21,174 bases of DNA, from positions 1-21,174 of the forward strand of contig JAGALG010000119.1 of the NCBI GenBank assembly GCA_017848075.1, in the 5' to 3' direction. Origin of the DNA: Oscillospiraceae bacterium. GTDB taxonomy: Bacteria; Bacillota; Clostridia; Oscillospirales; Ruminococcaceae. Made by a program: the position numbers and the translations under genes. Shown in pieces: positions 1-6,674 of this stretch (positions are counted from its first letter, which is position 1; the number at the start of each line of letters is the position of its first letter). The notes beneath the pieces are model-generated. The model ran no database searches, was not told the origin of the DNA, and saw only the letters and a list, made by a program, of their open reading frames with translations.

Positions 1-1312
1 CCTCACAAGCCTGATCGCCGCACCACATTGCTTTTACAAAGCCTGGTTTATTCTCCAGAATATCCAGCAGCTCTTCGTAGTTGTGAGCGGTATAGGTGTG
101 AGCATCGCGGTGAGCTCTTGCGGTCTCCAGCATACCGTGCTGCATTGCATCCAGAATTTCCGGAACTTTTACAGCCAGTTCGTCCAGAGATACGATAATT
201 TTCTCGCGGGTATCACGGCGAACCACAACACACTGATTTTTCTCAATATCTTTTGGACCACATTCGATACGAACAGGAATACCACGCATTTCCTGTTCTG
301 CAAATTTAAAGCCTGGGCTCTTGTCGGTAGCATCGGTTTTCACACGAACTCCGGCAGCTTTCAGAGCGGCTTCCATCTTCGCAGCATTCTCCAGAACGCC
401 CTCTTTTTTCTGCATGATCGGAATGATCACAGCCTGAGTTGGAGCGATTCTTGGTGGCAGTTTCAGACCGCTGTCATCGCCATGTACCATGATGATAGCA
501 CCGATGAGACGGGTGGTCATGCCCCAGGAAGTCTGGTGAACATACTGCAGCTTGTTATTTTTATCTGCGTACTGAATACCAAAAGCTTTTGCGAAACCGT
601 CGCCGAAGTTATGGGAAGTACCGGACTGCAGAGCTTTACCGTCGTGCATCAATGCTTCGATGGTGTAGGTAGCTTCCGCACCGGCAAATTTTTCTTTGTC
701 GGTTTTACGGCCTTTTACAACCGGAATAGCCAGAACTTCTTCCAGGAAGTTCGCGTAGGTGTTCAGCATCAGGATGGTTCTCTCTTCTGCTTCCTCAGCG
801 GTAGCATGAGCGGTATGACCTTCCTGCCACAGGAACTCGCGGGAGCGAAGGAATGGACGGGTGGTTTTCTCCCAGCGTACAACGGAGCACCACTGGTTGT
901 ACAACTTTGGCAGGTCACGGTGGGAGTGAATATCTTTGGAGTACAGATCGCAGAACAGGGTCTCAGAGGTTGGTCTTACGCAAAGACGTTCCTGCAGAGG
1001 CTCCAGACCGCCATGAGTAACCCATGCAACTTCAGGAGCAAAGCCTTCTACATGGTCTTTTTCCTTCTGCAGCAGGCTTTCTGGAATAAACATTGGGAGA
1101 TATACATTTTCTACGCCGGTTTCTTTGAAGCGTCTGTCCAGCTCATTCTGGATGTTTTCCCAGATAGCATAGCCAGCTGGTTTGATTACCATGCAGCCCT
1201 TAACGCTGGTGTAGTCGATCAGTTCTGCTTTTTTTACGATGTCAGTGTACCACTGGGCGAAGTCCACATCCATGGAAGTGATCTCTTCGACCATTTTTTT
1301 GTTGTCTGCCAT
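1..1312 (-). CDS. proS: Prolyl-tRNA synthetase, archaeal/eukaryal-like (type 3), 3'-truncated by the window
   Basis: This cytoplasmic class II synthetase attaches proline to tRNA-Pro. About 437 codons are present, starting MADNKKMVEEITSMDVDF; the stop lies outside the window. Visible signatures are the CVRPTSET proline/ATP-pocket motif, the class II motif 2 stretch RWEKTTRPFLRSREFLWQEG, and a late anticodon-binding domain (IPIMQKKEG...). There is no long editing insertion between motifs 2 and 3, which fits the roughly 480-residue eukaryal-like form rather than the E. coli-like form. The last residues seen, MWCGDQACE, resemble the start of the Cys-containing C-terminal domain of this subtype, so only some 40 residues are probably missing. 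The ATG at 1312 follows an AGGTGAT ribosome binding site. The gene is transcribed away from the ribosomal operon and is preceded by a T-box leader. Confidence 0.96.
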   Translation of the reverse strand, partial: MADNKKMVEEITSMDVDFAQWYTDIVKKAELIDYTSVKGCMVIKPAGYAIWENIQNELDRRFKETGVENVYLPMFIPESLLQKEKDHVEGFAPEVAWVTHGGLEPLQERLCVRPTSETLFCDLYSKDIHSHRDLPKLYNQWCSVVRWEKTTRPFLRSREFLWQEGHTAHATAEEAEERTILMLNTYANFLEEVLAIPVVKGRKTDKEKFAGAEATYTIEALMHDGKALQSGTSHNFGDGFAKAFGIQYADKNNKLQYVHQTSWGMTTRLIGAIIMVHGDDSGLKLPPRIAPTQAVIIPIMQKKEGVLENAAKMEAALKAAGVRVKTDATDKSPGFKFAEQEMRGIPVRIECGPKDIEKNQCVVVRRDTREKIIVSLDELAVKVPEILDAMQHGMLETARAHRDAHTYTAHNYEELLDILENKPGFVKAMWCGDQACE

Positions 1313-1339
1313 ACATATCACCTTTCTTTGAATTCGGAT

Positions 1340-1623
1340 TCAGCAATTTTCATCAGAAAAGAAAAAGCCCCAAGCGGATCCGCAAGGATCAGCTCAGGGC
1401 GAACAAAGTCCGTGTTACCACCTGAATTCAGAATTACTCTGCACTCATACTCTCTGTAACGGGAGAACCCGTCGGCGCCTACTGTAATTTCGGGGCCAAG
1501 GCTCCAAGACTGGTTCCAGAACGCACCGGAAGATTTGCACCAACCATCTTCTCTCTGCACGGTGTTGGGACTGTACTATTTCTTTTCTTTGCCTGTGTCG
1601 ATATGAAATTGCTGTATTTTTAC
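1340..1623 (-). promoter_or_regulatory. Proline T-box riboswitch upstream of proS
   Basis: The leader senses uncharged tRNA-Pro and lets transcription continue into proS when charged tRNA is scarce. Seen on the minus strand: a stem I region beginning GTGCAGAGAG, the pattern GAACCAGTCTTGGAG with the proline codon CCA as specifier (1511-1513), a downstream hairpin around ACGGGTTCTCCCGT, the T-box sequence AGGTGGTAACACGGA (1409-1423) that would pair with the tRNA acceptor end, and then an intrinsic terminator. The order matches canonical Bacillota T-boxes. The specifier assignment rests on pattern position and agrees with the downstream gene. Confidence 0.93.
1358..1400 (-). terminator. T-box intrinsic terminator of proS leader
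   Basis: On the minus strand GCCC..AGC..GATCC pairs with GGATC..GCT..GGGGC around a short loop, followed by TTTTTCTTTTC. It lies directly after the T-box sequence, as expected for the terminator that competes with the antiterminator. Confidence 0.9.
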
Positions 1624-1629
1624 GAAACT

Positions 1630-1658
1630 AAAATAGCACATTTCCGCAACGCTGTCAA
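1630..1658 (-). promoter_or_regulatory. Promoter of the proS T-box transcript
   Basis: On the minus strand there is a perfect -35 TTGACA (1653-1658), a 17-bp spacer and TATTTT (1630-1635), with the extended -10 motif TGC just upstream. Transcription should start near 1623, leaving a leader of about 310 nt before the proS start codon. Confidence 0.85.
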
Positions 1659-1680
1659 GAAAAATTAAGGTGCTGTCCGT

Positions 1681-2035
1681 TTTAAGAAAGAATGTCTCTT
1701 TCCCACTGATGCTGCAAGAGAGGAAACAGACCAAATGAATGAAACACCCGGATGGTCTCTACCTTATTATAATATATACATACCATATGGACAAAATTAC
1801 AGTTGTTCCATCTGGAGTGGAACAGAATCAGACGCCAAAGGAATAATTTCCCGTCATTTTGCTCAGAATAAGAACAGAAAGAGGGCAATATCACAGTTTT
1901 TAGAGAGGGAATTGGCCCATAAAAGGAAATAACTGGGATCCAGAAGTGCGCGAATTGTGATATGTGCACAAAAGTGACCGGTTGAAATCTCCGGAATTGG
2001 CAGATGGATAGAATCGACCCGGAAGGCGAAAAAAA
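1681..2035. other. Divergent intergenic stretch without a convincing gene
   Basis: No open reading frame here has both a good ribosome binding site and a recognisable product. A 65-codon frame (1735-1932, plus) has a weak AGGA site and a low-complexity, unrecognised product. A longer minus-strand frame (1682-2215) runs through the S10 promoter and leader and has the Cys/Phe-rich look of non-coding translation. The stretch contains an AT-rich patch (1764-1780) and a weak TTGTG-N7-CACAA inverted repeat (1955-1971). Confidence 0.6.
1766..1794 (-). promoter_or_regulatory. Possible second minus-strand promoter upstream of proS
   Basis: On the minus strand TTGTCC (1789-1794) and TATAAT (1766-1771) are separated by 17 bp. 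The -10 is perfect, the -35 matches four of six consensus bases. It would read toward the proS leader or make a short RNA. The surrounding DNA is AT-rich, so a chance match is quite possible. Confidence 0.3.
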
Positions 2036-2038
2036 CAC

Positions 2039-2067
2039 TTGCAAATCACAAAAAGATGTTGTAATAT
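2039..2067 (+). promoter_or_regulatory. Promoter of the S10-spc-alpha super-operon
   Basis: TTGCAA (2039-2044), a 17-bp spacer and TAATAT (2062-2067; an overlapping TATAAT sits at 2065-2070). An A-rich run (2030-2036) just upstream of the -35 could act as an UP element. Transcription should start near 2075, about 320 nt before rpsJ. No comparably placed strong promoter was seen elsewhere between here and rplQ, apart from one doubtful candidate before rpsM. Confidence 0.65.
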
Positions 2068-2074
2068 AATAGAG

Positions 2075-2394
2075 CAAAGACTGCACAAGATATGCGATGA
2101 AGCGGGAGGTTGCTGCTCTGAGAAGCAGGTAATTTCCGCCGAGTATGTCCGATTTTAAACCGGGCGGCTTACAACACTGACTAACGACTGAAAGCGAAAC
2201 TGCGCAATTGGGCACAGCTGCGCTGCGTTAAGTTGTGGCAAATTTCTCTCACGAAGATTTGTCTAAGGTCCCGGGTAAACTGCGCAATGGCGGTTTGTCC
2301 GGATTTTTTATTGCCTGAACCGTGAAACACACGGAGGCGTGTTCAGTGCTTAAGGCGTCGTCCCACAAAAGAAAATGTCTAAGGAGGCGATGAT
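2075..2394 (+). promoter_or_regulatory. Structured leader of the S10 operon (candidate ribosomal-protein leader with attenuator)
   Basis: This 320-nt untranslated leader shows several strong RNA features in order: a two-part hairpin with GCGGGA (2102-2107) pairing TTTCCGC (2133-2139) and CTGCT (2113-2117) pairing AGCAG (2124-2128); an unpaired-looking stretch including AGTATGTCCG and AAACCGGGCGGC (2141-2168); a CAAAT/ATTTG hairpin near 2240-2261; and the intrinsic terminator at 2271-2309. The 12-mer AAACTGCGCAAT occurs twice (2197-2208 and 2277-2288), the second copy forming part of the terminator stem. Structured leaders before rpsJ in Bacillota are known in general; the ligand here, whether a ribosomal protein or something else, is inference. 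Confidence 0.7.
2271..2309 (+). terminator. Intrinsic terminator (attenuator) in the S10 leader
   Basis: An uninterrupted 13-bp stem pairs 2271-2283 with 2290-2302 (including three G-U pairs) around the loop GCAATG, followed by A and six T (2304-2309). It ends 85 nt before rpsJ, so full-strength termination would silence the operon; a regulated read-through mechanism is therefore implied. Confidence 0.85.
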
Positions 2395-2706
2395 GTGGCA
2401 GTCAACGAAAAAATCAGAATCAGACTGAGAGGTTTCGATCATCAGCTGGTAGATGCTTCTGCTGAAAAAATCGTAGAGGTAGCAAAAAGAACGGGTGCTA
2501 GAGTTTCTGGCCCAATTCCACTCCCAACCGATAAAGAAATCGTAACCATTCTGCGTGCTGTTCATAAATACAAAGACAGCCGTGAGCAGTTTGAACTGAG
2601 AACCCACAAAAGACTCATTGACGTTCTGAGACCAACTGCTAAAACTGTTGAAGCTCTGAAAAGTCTTGAGCTCCCTGCAGGCGTAGAAATCGAAGTTAAA
2701 CTCTAA
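2395..2706 (+). CDS. rpsJ: 30S ribosomal protein S10
   Basis: S10 is a small-subunit head protein and, in complex with NusB, a transcription antitermination factor. The 103-residue product has the family hallmarks KIRIRLRGFDHQLVD near the N-terminus, the loop GARVSGPIPLPT and the motif HKRLIDVLRPTAKTVEAL. Length matches the family. The GTG start at 2395 is preceded by AAGGAGG (2381-2387); the ATG two bases upstream is out of frame. It is the first gene of the super-operon, downstream of a leader with an attenuator. Because S10 itself takes part in antitermination, feedback on this leader is conceivable, but the sequence does not show it. Confidence 0.98.
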   Translation: MAVNEKIRIRLRGFDHQLVDASAEKIVEVAKRTGARVSGPIPLPTDKEIVTILRAVHKYKDSREQFELRTHKRLIDVLRPTAKTVEALKSLELPAGVEIEVKL

Positions 2707-2725
2707 TCATTGCGAATTAGAGGTT

Positions 2726-2773
2726 CGCTTTCTCCCTGGGAGACCGGCAGCGCCGGGATAGGGAAAGAAAGCG
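2726..2773 (+). promoter_or_regulatory. Long hairpin between rpsJ and rplC
   Basis: CGCTTTCT (2726-2733) pairs with AGAAAGCG (2766-2773), CCCT (2734-2737) with AGGG (2760-2763) past a two-base bulge, and an inner CCGGC/GCCGG hairpin sits at 2744-2756. There is no T-run, so it is not an intrinsic terminator. It could be a processing site or a binding site for translational control. Confidence 0.6.
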
Positions 2774-2787
2774 TCTGCAAAGGTAAT

Positions 2788-2804
2788 GTTGGCAAAACGC
2801 CAAC
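2788..2804 (+). promoter_or_regulatory. Small hairpin before the rplC ribosome binding site
   Basis: GTTGGC (2788-2793) and GCCAAC (2799-2804) form a perfect 6-bp stem around AAAAC, ending 11 nt before the AGGAGGT of rplC. It is the second of two hairpins in this unusually long intra-operon gap. Confidence 0.5.
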
Positions 2805-2830
2805 CAATAACCAATAGGAGGTATATTACA

Positions 2831-3460
2831 ATGAATAAGTGCATTGTAGGCAAAAAGCTCGGTATGACTCAGCTTTTTGACGAGAACGGCAAGTTCATCC
2901 CTGTAACCGTAATTGAAGCAGGTCCTTGTGTAGTCGTTCAGAAAAAGACAATCGAAAACGACGGCTATGAAGCTGTGCAGATCGGTTTTGGCGAAATCAC
3001 AAGCAAACATGTTTCCAAACCTCTCCAGGGCCACTTCGCAAAAGCTGATGTGGCAATGAAACGTCACCTGAGAGAATTCCGTCTGGATGATTGCTCCACT
3101 CTGAATGTGGGCGATCTGATCAAAGCAGACACCTTCGCTATCGGCGATAAAGTTGATGTATGCGGCACTTCCAAAGGTAAAGGTTATGCTGGTACCATCA
3201 AACGCTTCGGCGGCCACAGACTGAAAGAAACTCACGGTACCGGCCCTGTTCACAGACATGCTGGTTCCAACGGTCCTATCGACCCAGCACATGTCTTCAA
3301 AGGCATGCCACTGCCAGGTCACATGGGTGCTGAAAGAGTTACCGTTCAGAATCTGGAAGTTGTCAAAGTTGACGTTGAAAACAATCTGATTGCGCTGAAG
3401 GGTGCTATTCCAGGTGCTAAAAACGGCATCGTGTACATCACCAACAGCGTGAAAGCATAG
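2831..3460 (+). CDS. rplC: 50S ribosomal protein L3
   Basis: L3 binds 23S rRNA early in large-subunit assembly and sends a loop toward the peptidyl transferase centre. The 209-residue product begins MNKCIVGKKLGMTQLFDENG and contains the conserved central loop with GTGPVHRHAGSNGPIDP and GHMGAERVTVQNLEVV. The ATG at 2831 was chosen over an in-frame upstream ATG at 2786 because AGGAGGT (2816-2822) lies 8 nt before it and the family begins here. It follows rpsJ after a 124-nt gap holding two hairpins, much longer than most other gaps in this operon. Confidence 0.98.
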   Translation: MNKCIVGKKLGMTQLFDENGKFIPVTVIEAGPCVVVQKKTIENDGYEAVQIGFGEITSKHVSKPLQGHFAKADVAMKRHLREFRLDDCSTLNVGDLIKADTFAIGDKVDVCGTSKGKGYAGTIKRFGGHRLKETHGTGPVHRHAGSNGPIDPAHVFKGMPLPGHMGAERVTVQNLEVVKVDVENNLIALKGAIPGAKNGIVYITNSVKA

Positions 3461-3476
3461 GGAAGGAGGAAACATC

Positions 3477-4100
3477 ATGCCACAGGTTACCGTATTTGAT
3501 ATGACCGGCAAAAGCGTTGGCGAAATGACCCTCTCTGATGCTATCTTCGGTATCGAACCAAACACTTCCGTAATGCATGCAGCAGTAGTTAACTACCTGG
3601 CAAATCAGCGTCAGGGCACTCAGTCTACTCTGACTCGTTCCGAAGTAAGAGGCGGCGGCAGAAAACCTTGGAAACAGAAAGGTACTGGCCGCGCAAGACA
3701 GGGTTCCATCCGTGCTCCACAGTGGACTCACGGTGGTATCGCTCTCGGTCCTAAACCAAGAGATTACAGCTACGCTCTGAACAAAAAAGTTAAGAGACTG
3801 GCTATGAAATCCGCTCTCTCCGCAAAAGTTCAGGACAACAACATGATCGTTGTTGAGAACATTGCAGTAGAAGAGTTCAAAACCAAAGTTGTTGCAGAGA
3901 TGCTCTCCAAACTGGGCGCAACCAAAAAATCTCTGATCGTTATGCCTGAACTGAACGCTAAGTTCGTTAAGAGCGCAGCTAACATCCCAGGCGTAAAAAC
4001 TGCTCTGGTTAACACCCTGAATGTATACGACATTCTGAACTGCGAAAAATTCATCGTTGCAAAAGACGCAGTAGCTAAAATCGAGGAGGTGTACGCATAA
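3477..4100 (+). CDS. rplD: 50S ribosomal protein L4
   Basis: L4 binds 23S rRNA domain I, and its extended loop helps form the narrow part of the polypeptide exit tunnel. The 207-residue protein carries this loop at about residues 45-85, including GGGRKPWKQKGTGRARQGS, the region in which macrolide-resistance changes are known in other bacteria; nothing abnormal is seen here. In enterobacteria L4 also represses the S10 operon, but that mechanism is not general in Bacillota and cannot be claimed here. AAGGAGG lies 7 nt before the ATG. The stop codon overlaps the rplW start by one base (TAATG), implying translational coupling. Confidence 0.98.
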   Translation: MPQVTVFDMTGKSVGEMTLSDAIFGIEPNTSVMHAAVVNYLANQRQGTQSTLTRSEVRGGGRKPWKQKGTGRARQGSIRAPQWTHGGIALGPKPRDYSYALNKKVKRLAMKSALSAKVQDNNMIVVENIAVEEFKTKVVAEMLSKLGATKKSLIVMPELNAKFVKSAANIPGVKTALVNTLNVYDILNCEKFIVAKDAVAKIEEVYA

Positions 4101-4393
4101 TGAAAACTGCACACGACGTGATCGTTAAACCTATCATCACTGAGGCTTCCATGCAGAACATTGCGCTGAAAAAGTACACTTTCGAAGTTGCTAAATCTGC
4201 TAACAAAATTGAAATTGCTCAGGCAGTTGAAAAGATCTTCGGCGTTAAAGTTGCTAAAGTTAACACTGTTAATGTAAGCGGCAAAGCAAAACGCCAGGGC
4301 CTGAAATTCGGCTACACTCCAGACTGGAAAAAAGCTGTTGTTACCCTGACTGAAGATTCCAAAACTATCGAGTTCTTCGATAGCATGATGTAA
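4100..4393 (+). CDS. rplW: 50S ribosomal protein L23
   Basis: L23 sits at the exit of the peptide tunnel and is a docking site for trigger factor, signal recognition particle and the Sec translocon. The 97-residue product has the typical N-terminus MKTAHDVIVKPIITEASM followed by KKYTFEVAKSANKIEIAQAVEKIF and ends in the usual beta hairpin. Its start overlaps the rplD stop by one base, and its GAGGAGG ribosome binding site (4083-4089) lies inside rplD. Confidence 0.97.
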   Translation: MKTAHDVIVKPIITEASMQNIALKKYTFEVAKSANKIEIAQAVEKIFGVKVAKVNTVNVSGKAKRQGLKFGYTPDWKKAVVTLTEDSKTIEFFDSMM

Positions 4394-4396
4394 TAA

Positions 4397-4440
4397 GCCG
4401 CCCACCTTGGGGCAGGCAACTATGGGATGACTCATATCCC
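4397..4440 (+). promoter_or_regulatory. Two adjacent hairpins between rplW and rplB
   Basis: GCCGCCC (4397-4403) pairs with GGGC and GGC (4410-4417, one A bulged), followed by GGGAT/ATCCC (4424-4440). No T-run follows. The 74-nt gap is again longer than most in the operon. Function unknown. Confidence 0.45.
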
Positions 4441-4467
4441 GAAAATCCTTATGAGGAGTGAAACCGA

Positions 4468-5301
4468 ATGGCTATTAAAACCTATAAACCGACAACTCCT
4501 TCCAGACGTCAGATGACCGTCATCGACTACTCTGAGTTGTCCAAGGTTGCTCCAGAGAAATCTCTTCTGGAACCAATGAAGAAAACCTCTGGTCGCAACA
4601 GCTACGGTAGAATCACTGTTCGTCACCACGGCGGCGGCAACAGAAGAAAATACCGTGTAATCGACTTCAAGAGAAACAAAGCTGATATGCCAGCAACCGT
4701 ACTCACCATCGAGTACGATCCAAACCGTTCCGCTTTCATCGCACTGGTTCAGTACGAAGACGGCGAGAAGAGATACATCATCGCTCCACACGGCCTGAAA
4801 GTTGGCGACGTGATCGAGTCTGGTGTAAACGCTGATATCAAACCAGGTAACGCACTTCCACTGGCTAACATCCCAGTTGGTACCTTCATCCACAACGTTG
4901 AACTTTACCCAGGCAAAGGCGCTCAGCTCGCTCGCGCTGCTGGTATTATGGCTCAGCTGATGGCTAAAGAAGGCAACTACGCTCTGATCAGACTCCCATC
5001 CGGCGAGCTGAGAAATGTTCCTGTAAACTGCATGGCTACCATCGGTCAGGTTTCTAACCTGGAACATGAGAACGTAAACATCGGTAAAGCTGGCCGTAAA
5101 CGCCACATGGGTTGGAGACCAACCGTTCGTGGTTCCGTAATGAACCCATGTGATCACCCACACGGTGGTGGTGAAGGTAAATCCCCAATCGGCCGTCCAG
5201 GCCCTGTTACTCCTTGGGGTAAACCTGCTCTTGGCTACAAAACCAGAAAGAAGAAAAACCTTTCTAACAAATTTATTGTTAAACGTCGTAACGACAAGTA
5301 A
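4468..5301 (+). CDS. rplB: 50S ribosomal protein L2
   Basis: L2 is one of the most conserved large-subunit proteins; it bridges the subunits and lies near the peptidyl transferase centre. The 277-residue product has the family length, the N-terminal MAIKTYKPTTPSRRQ, the RNA-binding stretch RITVRHHGGGNRRKYR, and the diagnostic C-terminal motif NPCDHPHGGGEGKSPIG (His230 and His232), which contains the histidine equivalent to the functionally important His229 of E. coli L2. A basic tail (YKTRKKK) ends the protein. The start follows a GAGGAG site at 4453-4458. Confidence 0.98.
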   Translation: MAIKTYKPTTPSRRQMTVIDYSELSKVAPEKSLLEPMKKTSGRNSYGRITVRHHGGGNRRKYRVIDFKRNKADMPATVLTIEYDPNRSAFIALVQYEDGEKRYIIAPHGLKVGDVIESGVNADIKPGNALPLANIPVGTFIHNVELYPGKGAQLARAAGIMAQLMAKEGNYALIRLPSGELRNVPVNCMATIGQVSNLEHENVNIGKAGRKRHMGWRPTVRGSVMNPCDHPHGGGEGKSPIGRPGPVTPWGKPALGYKTRKKKNLSNKFIVKRRNDK

Positions 5302-5332
5302 AGCAGGTTGAATGAAAGGAGGCAGATGAACA

Positions 5333-5605
5333 ATGAGTAGAAGCATTAAAAAGGGACCTTTCGTGCAGCCGGTTCTGCTGAAACGCGTAAAAGAGATGAA
5401 CGAGGCAGGCGAGAAACGAGTTCTGAAAACTTGGAGCCGTGCATCCACTATCTTCCCTGACTTTGTTGGACACACATTTGCTGTTCATGATGGACGTAAA
5501 CATGTTCCGGTATATGTTACCGAAGACATGGTAGGACATAAACTGGGAGAATTCGCTCCTACAAGAACCTATAGAGGTCACGCTGGATCTAAGAAATCCA
5601 AATAG
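5333..5605 (+). CDS. rpsS: 30S ribosomal protein S19
   Basis: S19 forms a complex with S13 in the head of the small subunit, near the A site. The 90-residue product starts MSRSIKKGPFVQPVLLKRV and shows the conserved core TWSRASTIFPDFVGHTFAVHDGRKHVPVYVTEDMVGHKLGEF. AAAGGAGG (5315-5322) precedes the ATG at 5333; an intervening ATG at 5326 is out of frame. Confidence 0.97.
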   Translation: MSRSIKKGPFVQPVLLKRVKEMNEAGEKRVLKTWSRASTIFPDFVGHTFAVHDGRKHVPVYVTEDMVGHKLGEFAPTRTYRGHAGSKKSK

Positions 5606-5630
5606 CGGACGACCGAAAGGAGGATAACAA

Positions 5631-5966
5631 ATGGAAGCAAGGGCTTACCTTAGAAATGCCCGCATTGCACCTCGTAAAGTGCAGATCGTGCTCGACCTGA
5701 TCAGAAATAAACCAGCAAAACAGGCGCTGGCTATCCTGAAATACACTCCAAAAGCAGCATGCGAACCAGTTGAAAAACTGCTGAAATCCGCTATTGCTAA
5801 CGCTGAAAACAACCACAACATGGACGCTAACTCCCTGTACGTGGCAGAGTGCTTCGTAGGTCAGGGTCCTACAATGAAACGTGTAAGACCAAGAGCTCAG
5901 GGCAGAGCATACAGAGTGCTCAAAAGAACATCTAACATCACTATCGTAGTGAAAGAACAGGAATAA
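5631..5966 (+). CDS. rplV: 50S ribosomal protein L22
   Basis: L22 contacts all domains of 23S rRNA, and its long beta hairpin lines the exit tunnel next to L4. The 111-residue product contains the conserved start RAYLRNARIAPRKVQIVLDL and the tunnel hairpin at about residues 79-97 (GPTMKRVRPRAQGRA). This hairpin is intact, with no duplication or deletion of the kind associated with macrolide resistance. AAAGGAGG lies 7 nt before the ATG. Confidence 0.97.
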   Translation: MEARAYLRNARIAPRKVQIVLDLIRNKPAKQALAILKYTPKAACEPVEKLLKSAIANAENNHNMDANSLYVAECFVGQGPTMKRVRPRAQGRAYRVLKRTSNITIVVKEQE

Positions 5967-5987
5967 ATCAGAAGGAGGCGTTAAACA

Positions 5988-6674
5988 ATGGGACAGAAAG
6001 TTAATCCACACGGCATCCGTGTTGGTGTCATCAAAGATTGGGATTCCCGCTGGTTTGCAAGAGATAACGCTTTCGGCGATCTCCTGGTAGAGGACTACAA
6101 CATCCGTAAAGTTCTCAAAAAACAGCTGCAGCTGGCTGGCGTTCCTAAAATCGAAATCGAACGCGATGCTGCTAAAGTAAGAATCCACATCCACTGCGCT
6201 AAACCAGGTATGGTTATCGGTAAAGGCGGCGCAGAGATCGAAAAGCTGCGCGCACAGTGCGAAGCTATGATCAACAAAAACAAAGAGGTTCCTGTTAAAG
6301 TGTTCCTCAACATTGTTGAAGTAAAACATCCTGATAAAAATGCTCAGCTGGTTGCTGAAAACATCGCTGCTCAGCTGGAAAGACGCGTATCTTTCCGCCG
6401 CGCAATGAAACAGTCCATCGGCCGCGCAATGAAACTGGGTGCTAAAGGTATCAAAGTAAGCGCTTCCGGTCGTCTGGCTGGTGCTGAAATCGCTCGTACC
6501 GAGCACTACCATGAAGGTACCATTCCGCTGCAGACCCTGAGAGCTGACATCGACTACGGCTTCGCAGAAGCTAACACCACCTACGGTAAAATCGGTGTTA
6601 AAGTTTGGGTATACGCTGGCGAAGTTCTCCAGGAAGTTAAAAGAGCACCTCGCAAGGAAGGAGGCAAAAAATAA
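5988..6674 (+). CDS. rpsC: 30S ribosomal protein S3
   Basis: S3 lies at the mRNA entry channel and contributes to unwinding of structured mRNA. The 228-residue protein begins MGQKVNPHGIRVGVIKDWDSRW, carries a KH domain with the GxxG-type loop VIGKGG at residues 76-81, and has the C-terminal domain with RRAMKQSIGRAMKLGAKGIKV. The stop overlaps the rplP start by one base (TAATG), so the two are probably translationally coupled. Confidence 0.98.
   Translation: MGQKVNPHGIRVGVIKDWDSRWFARDNAFGDLLVEDYNIRKVLKKQLQLAGVPKIEIERDAAKVRIHIHCAKPGMVIGKGGAEIEKLRAQCEAMINKNKEVPVKVFLNIVEVKHPDKNAQLVAENIAAQLERRVSFRRAMKQSIGRAMKLGAKGIKVSASGRLAGAEIARTEHYHEGTIPLQTLRADIDYGFAEANTTYGKIGVKVWVYAGEVLQEVKRAPRKEGGKK

Noticed and set aside
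83..1459. A 458-codon plus-strand open frame opposite proS
   Set aside because: It is antisense to a clear prolyl-tRNA synthetase with class II motifs, has no ribosome binding site, and its product is Phe/Cys/His-rich shadow sequence.
1764..1775. A plus-strand TATAAT as a promoter for the S10 operon
   Set aside because: No acceptable -35 lies 16-18 bp upstream, and a better promoter is found at 2039-2067.
1735..1932. A 65-codon plus-strand frame (starting MNETPGWSLPYYNIY)
   Set aside because: Only a weak AGGA precedes it, no promoter fits, codon use is unlike the neighbours, and the product is not recognisable. It is left as non-coding, though a small peptide cannot be excluded.
1682..2215. 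A 177-codon minus-strand frame in the divergent region
   Set aside because: It covers the S10 promoter and structured leader, has no ribosome binding site that convinces, and its product resembles no family I know.
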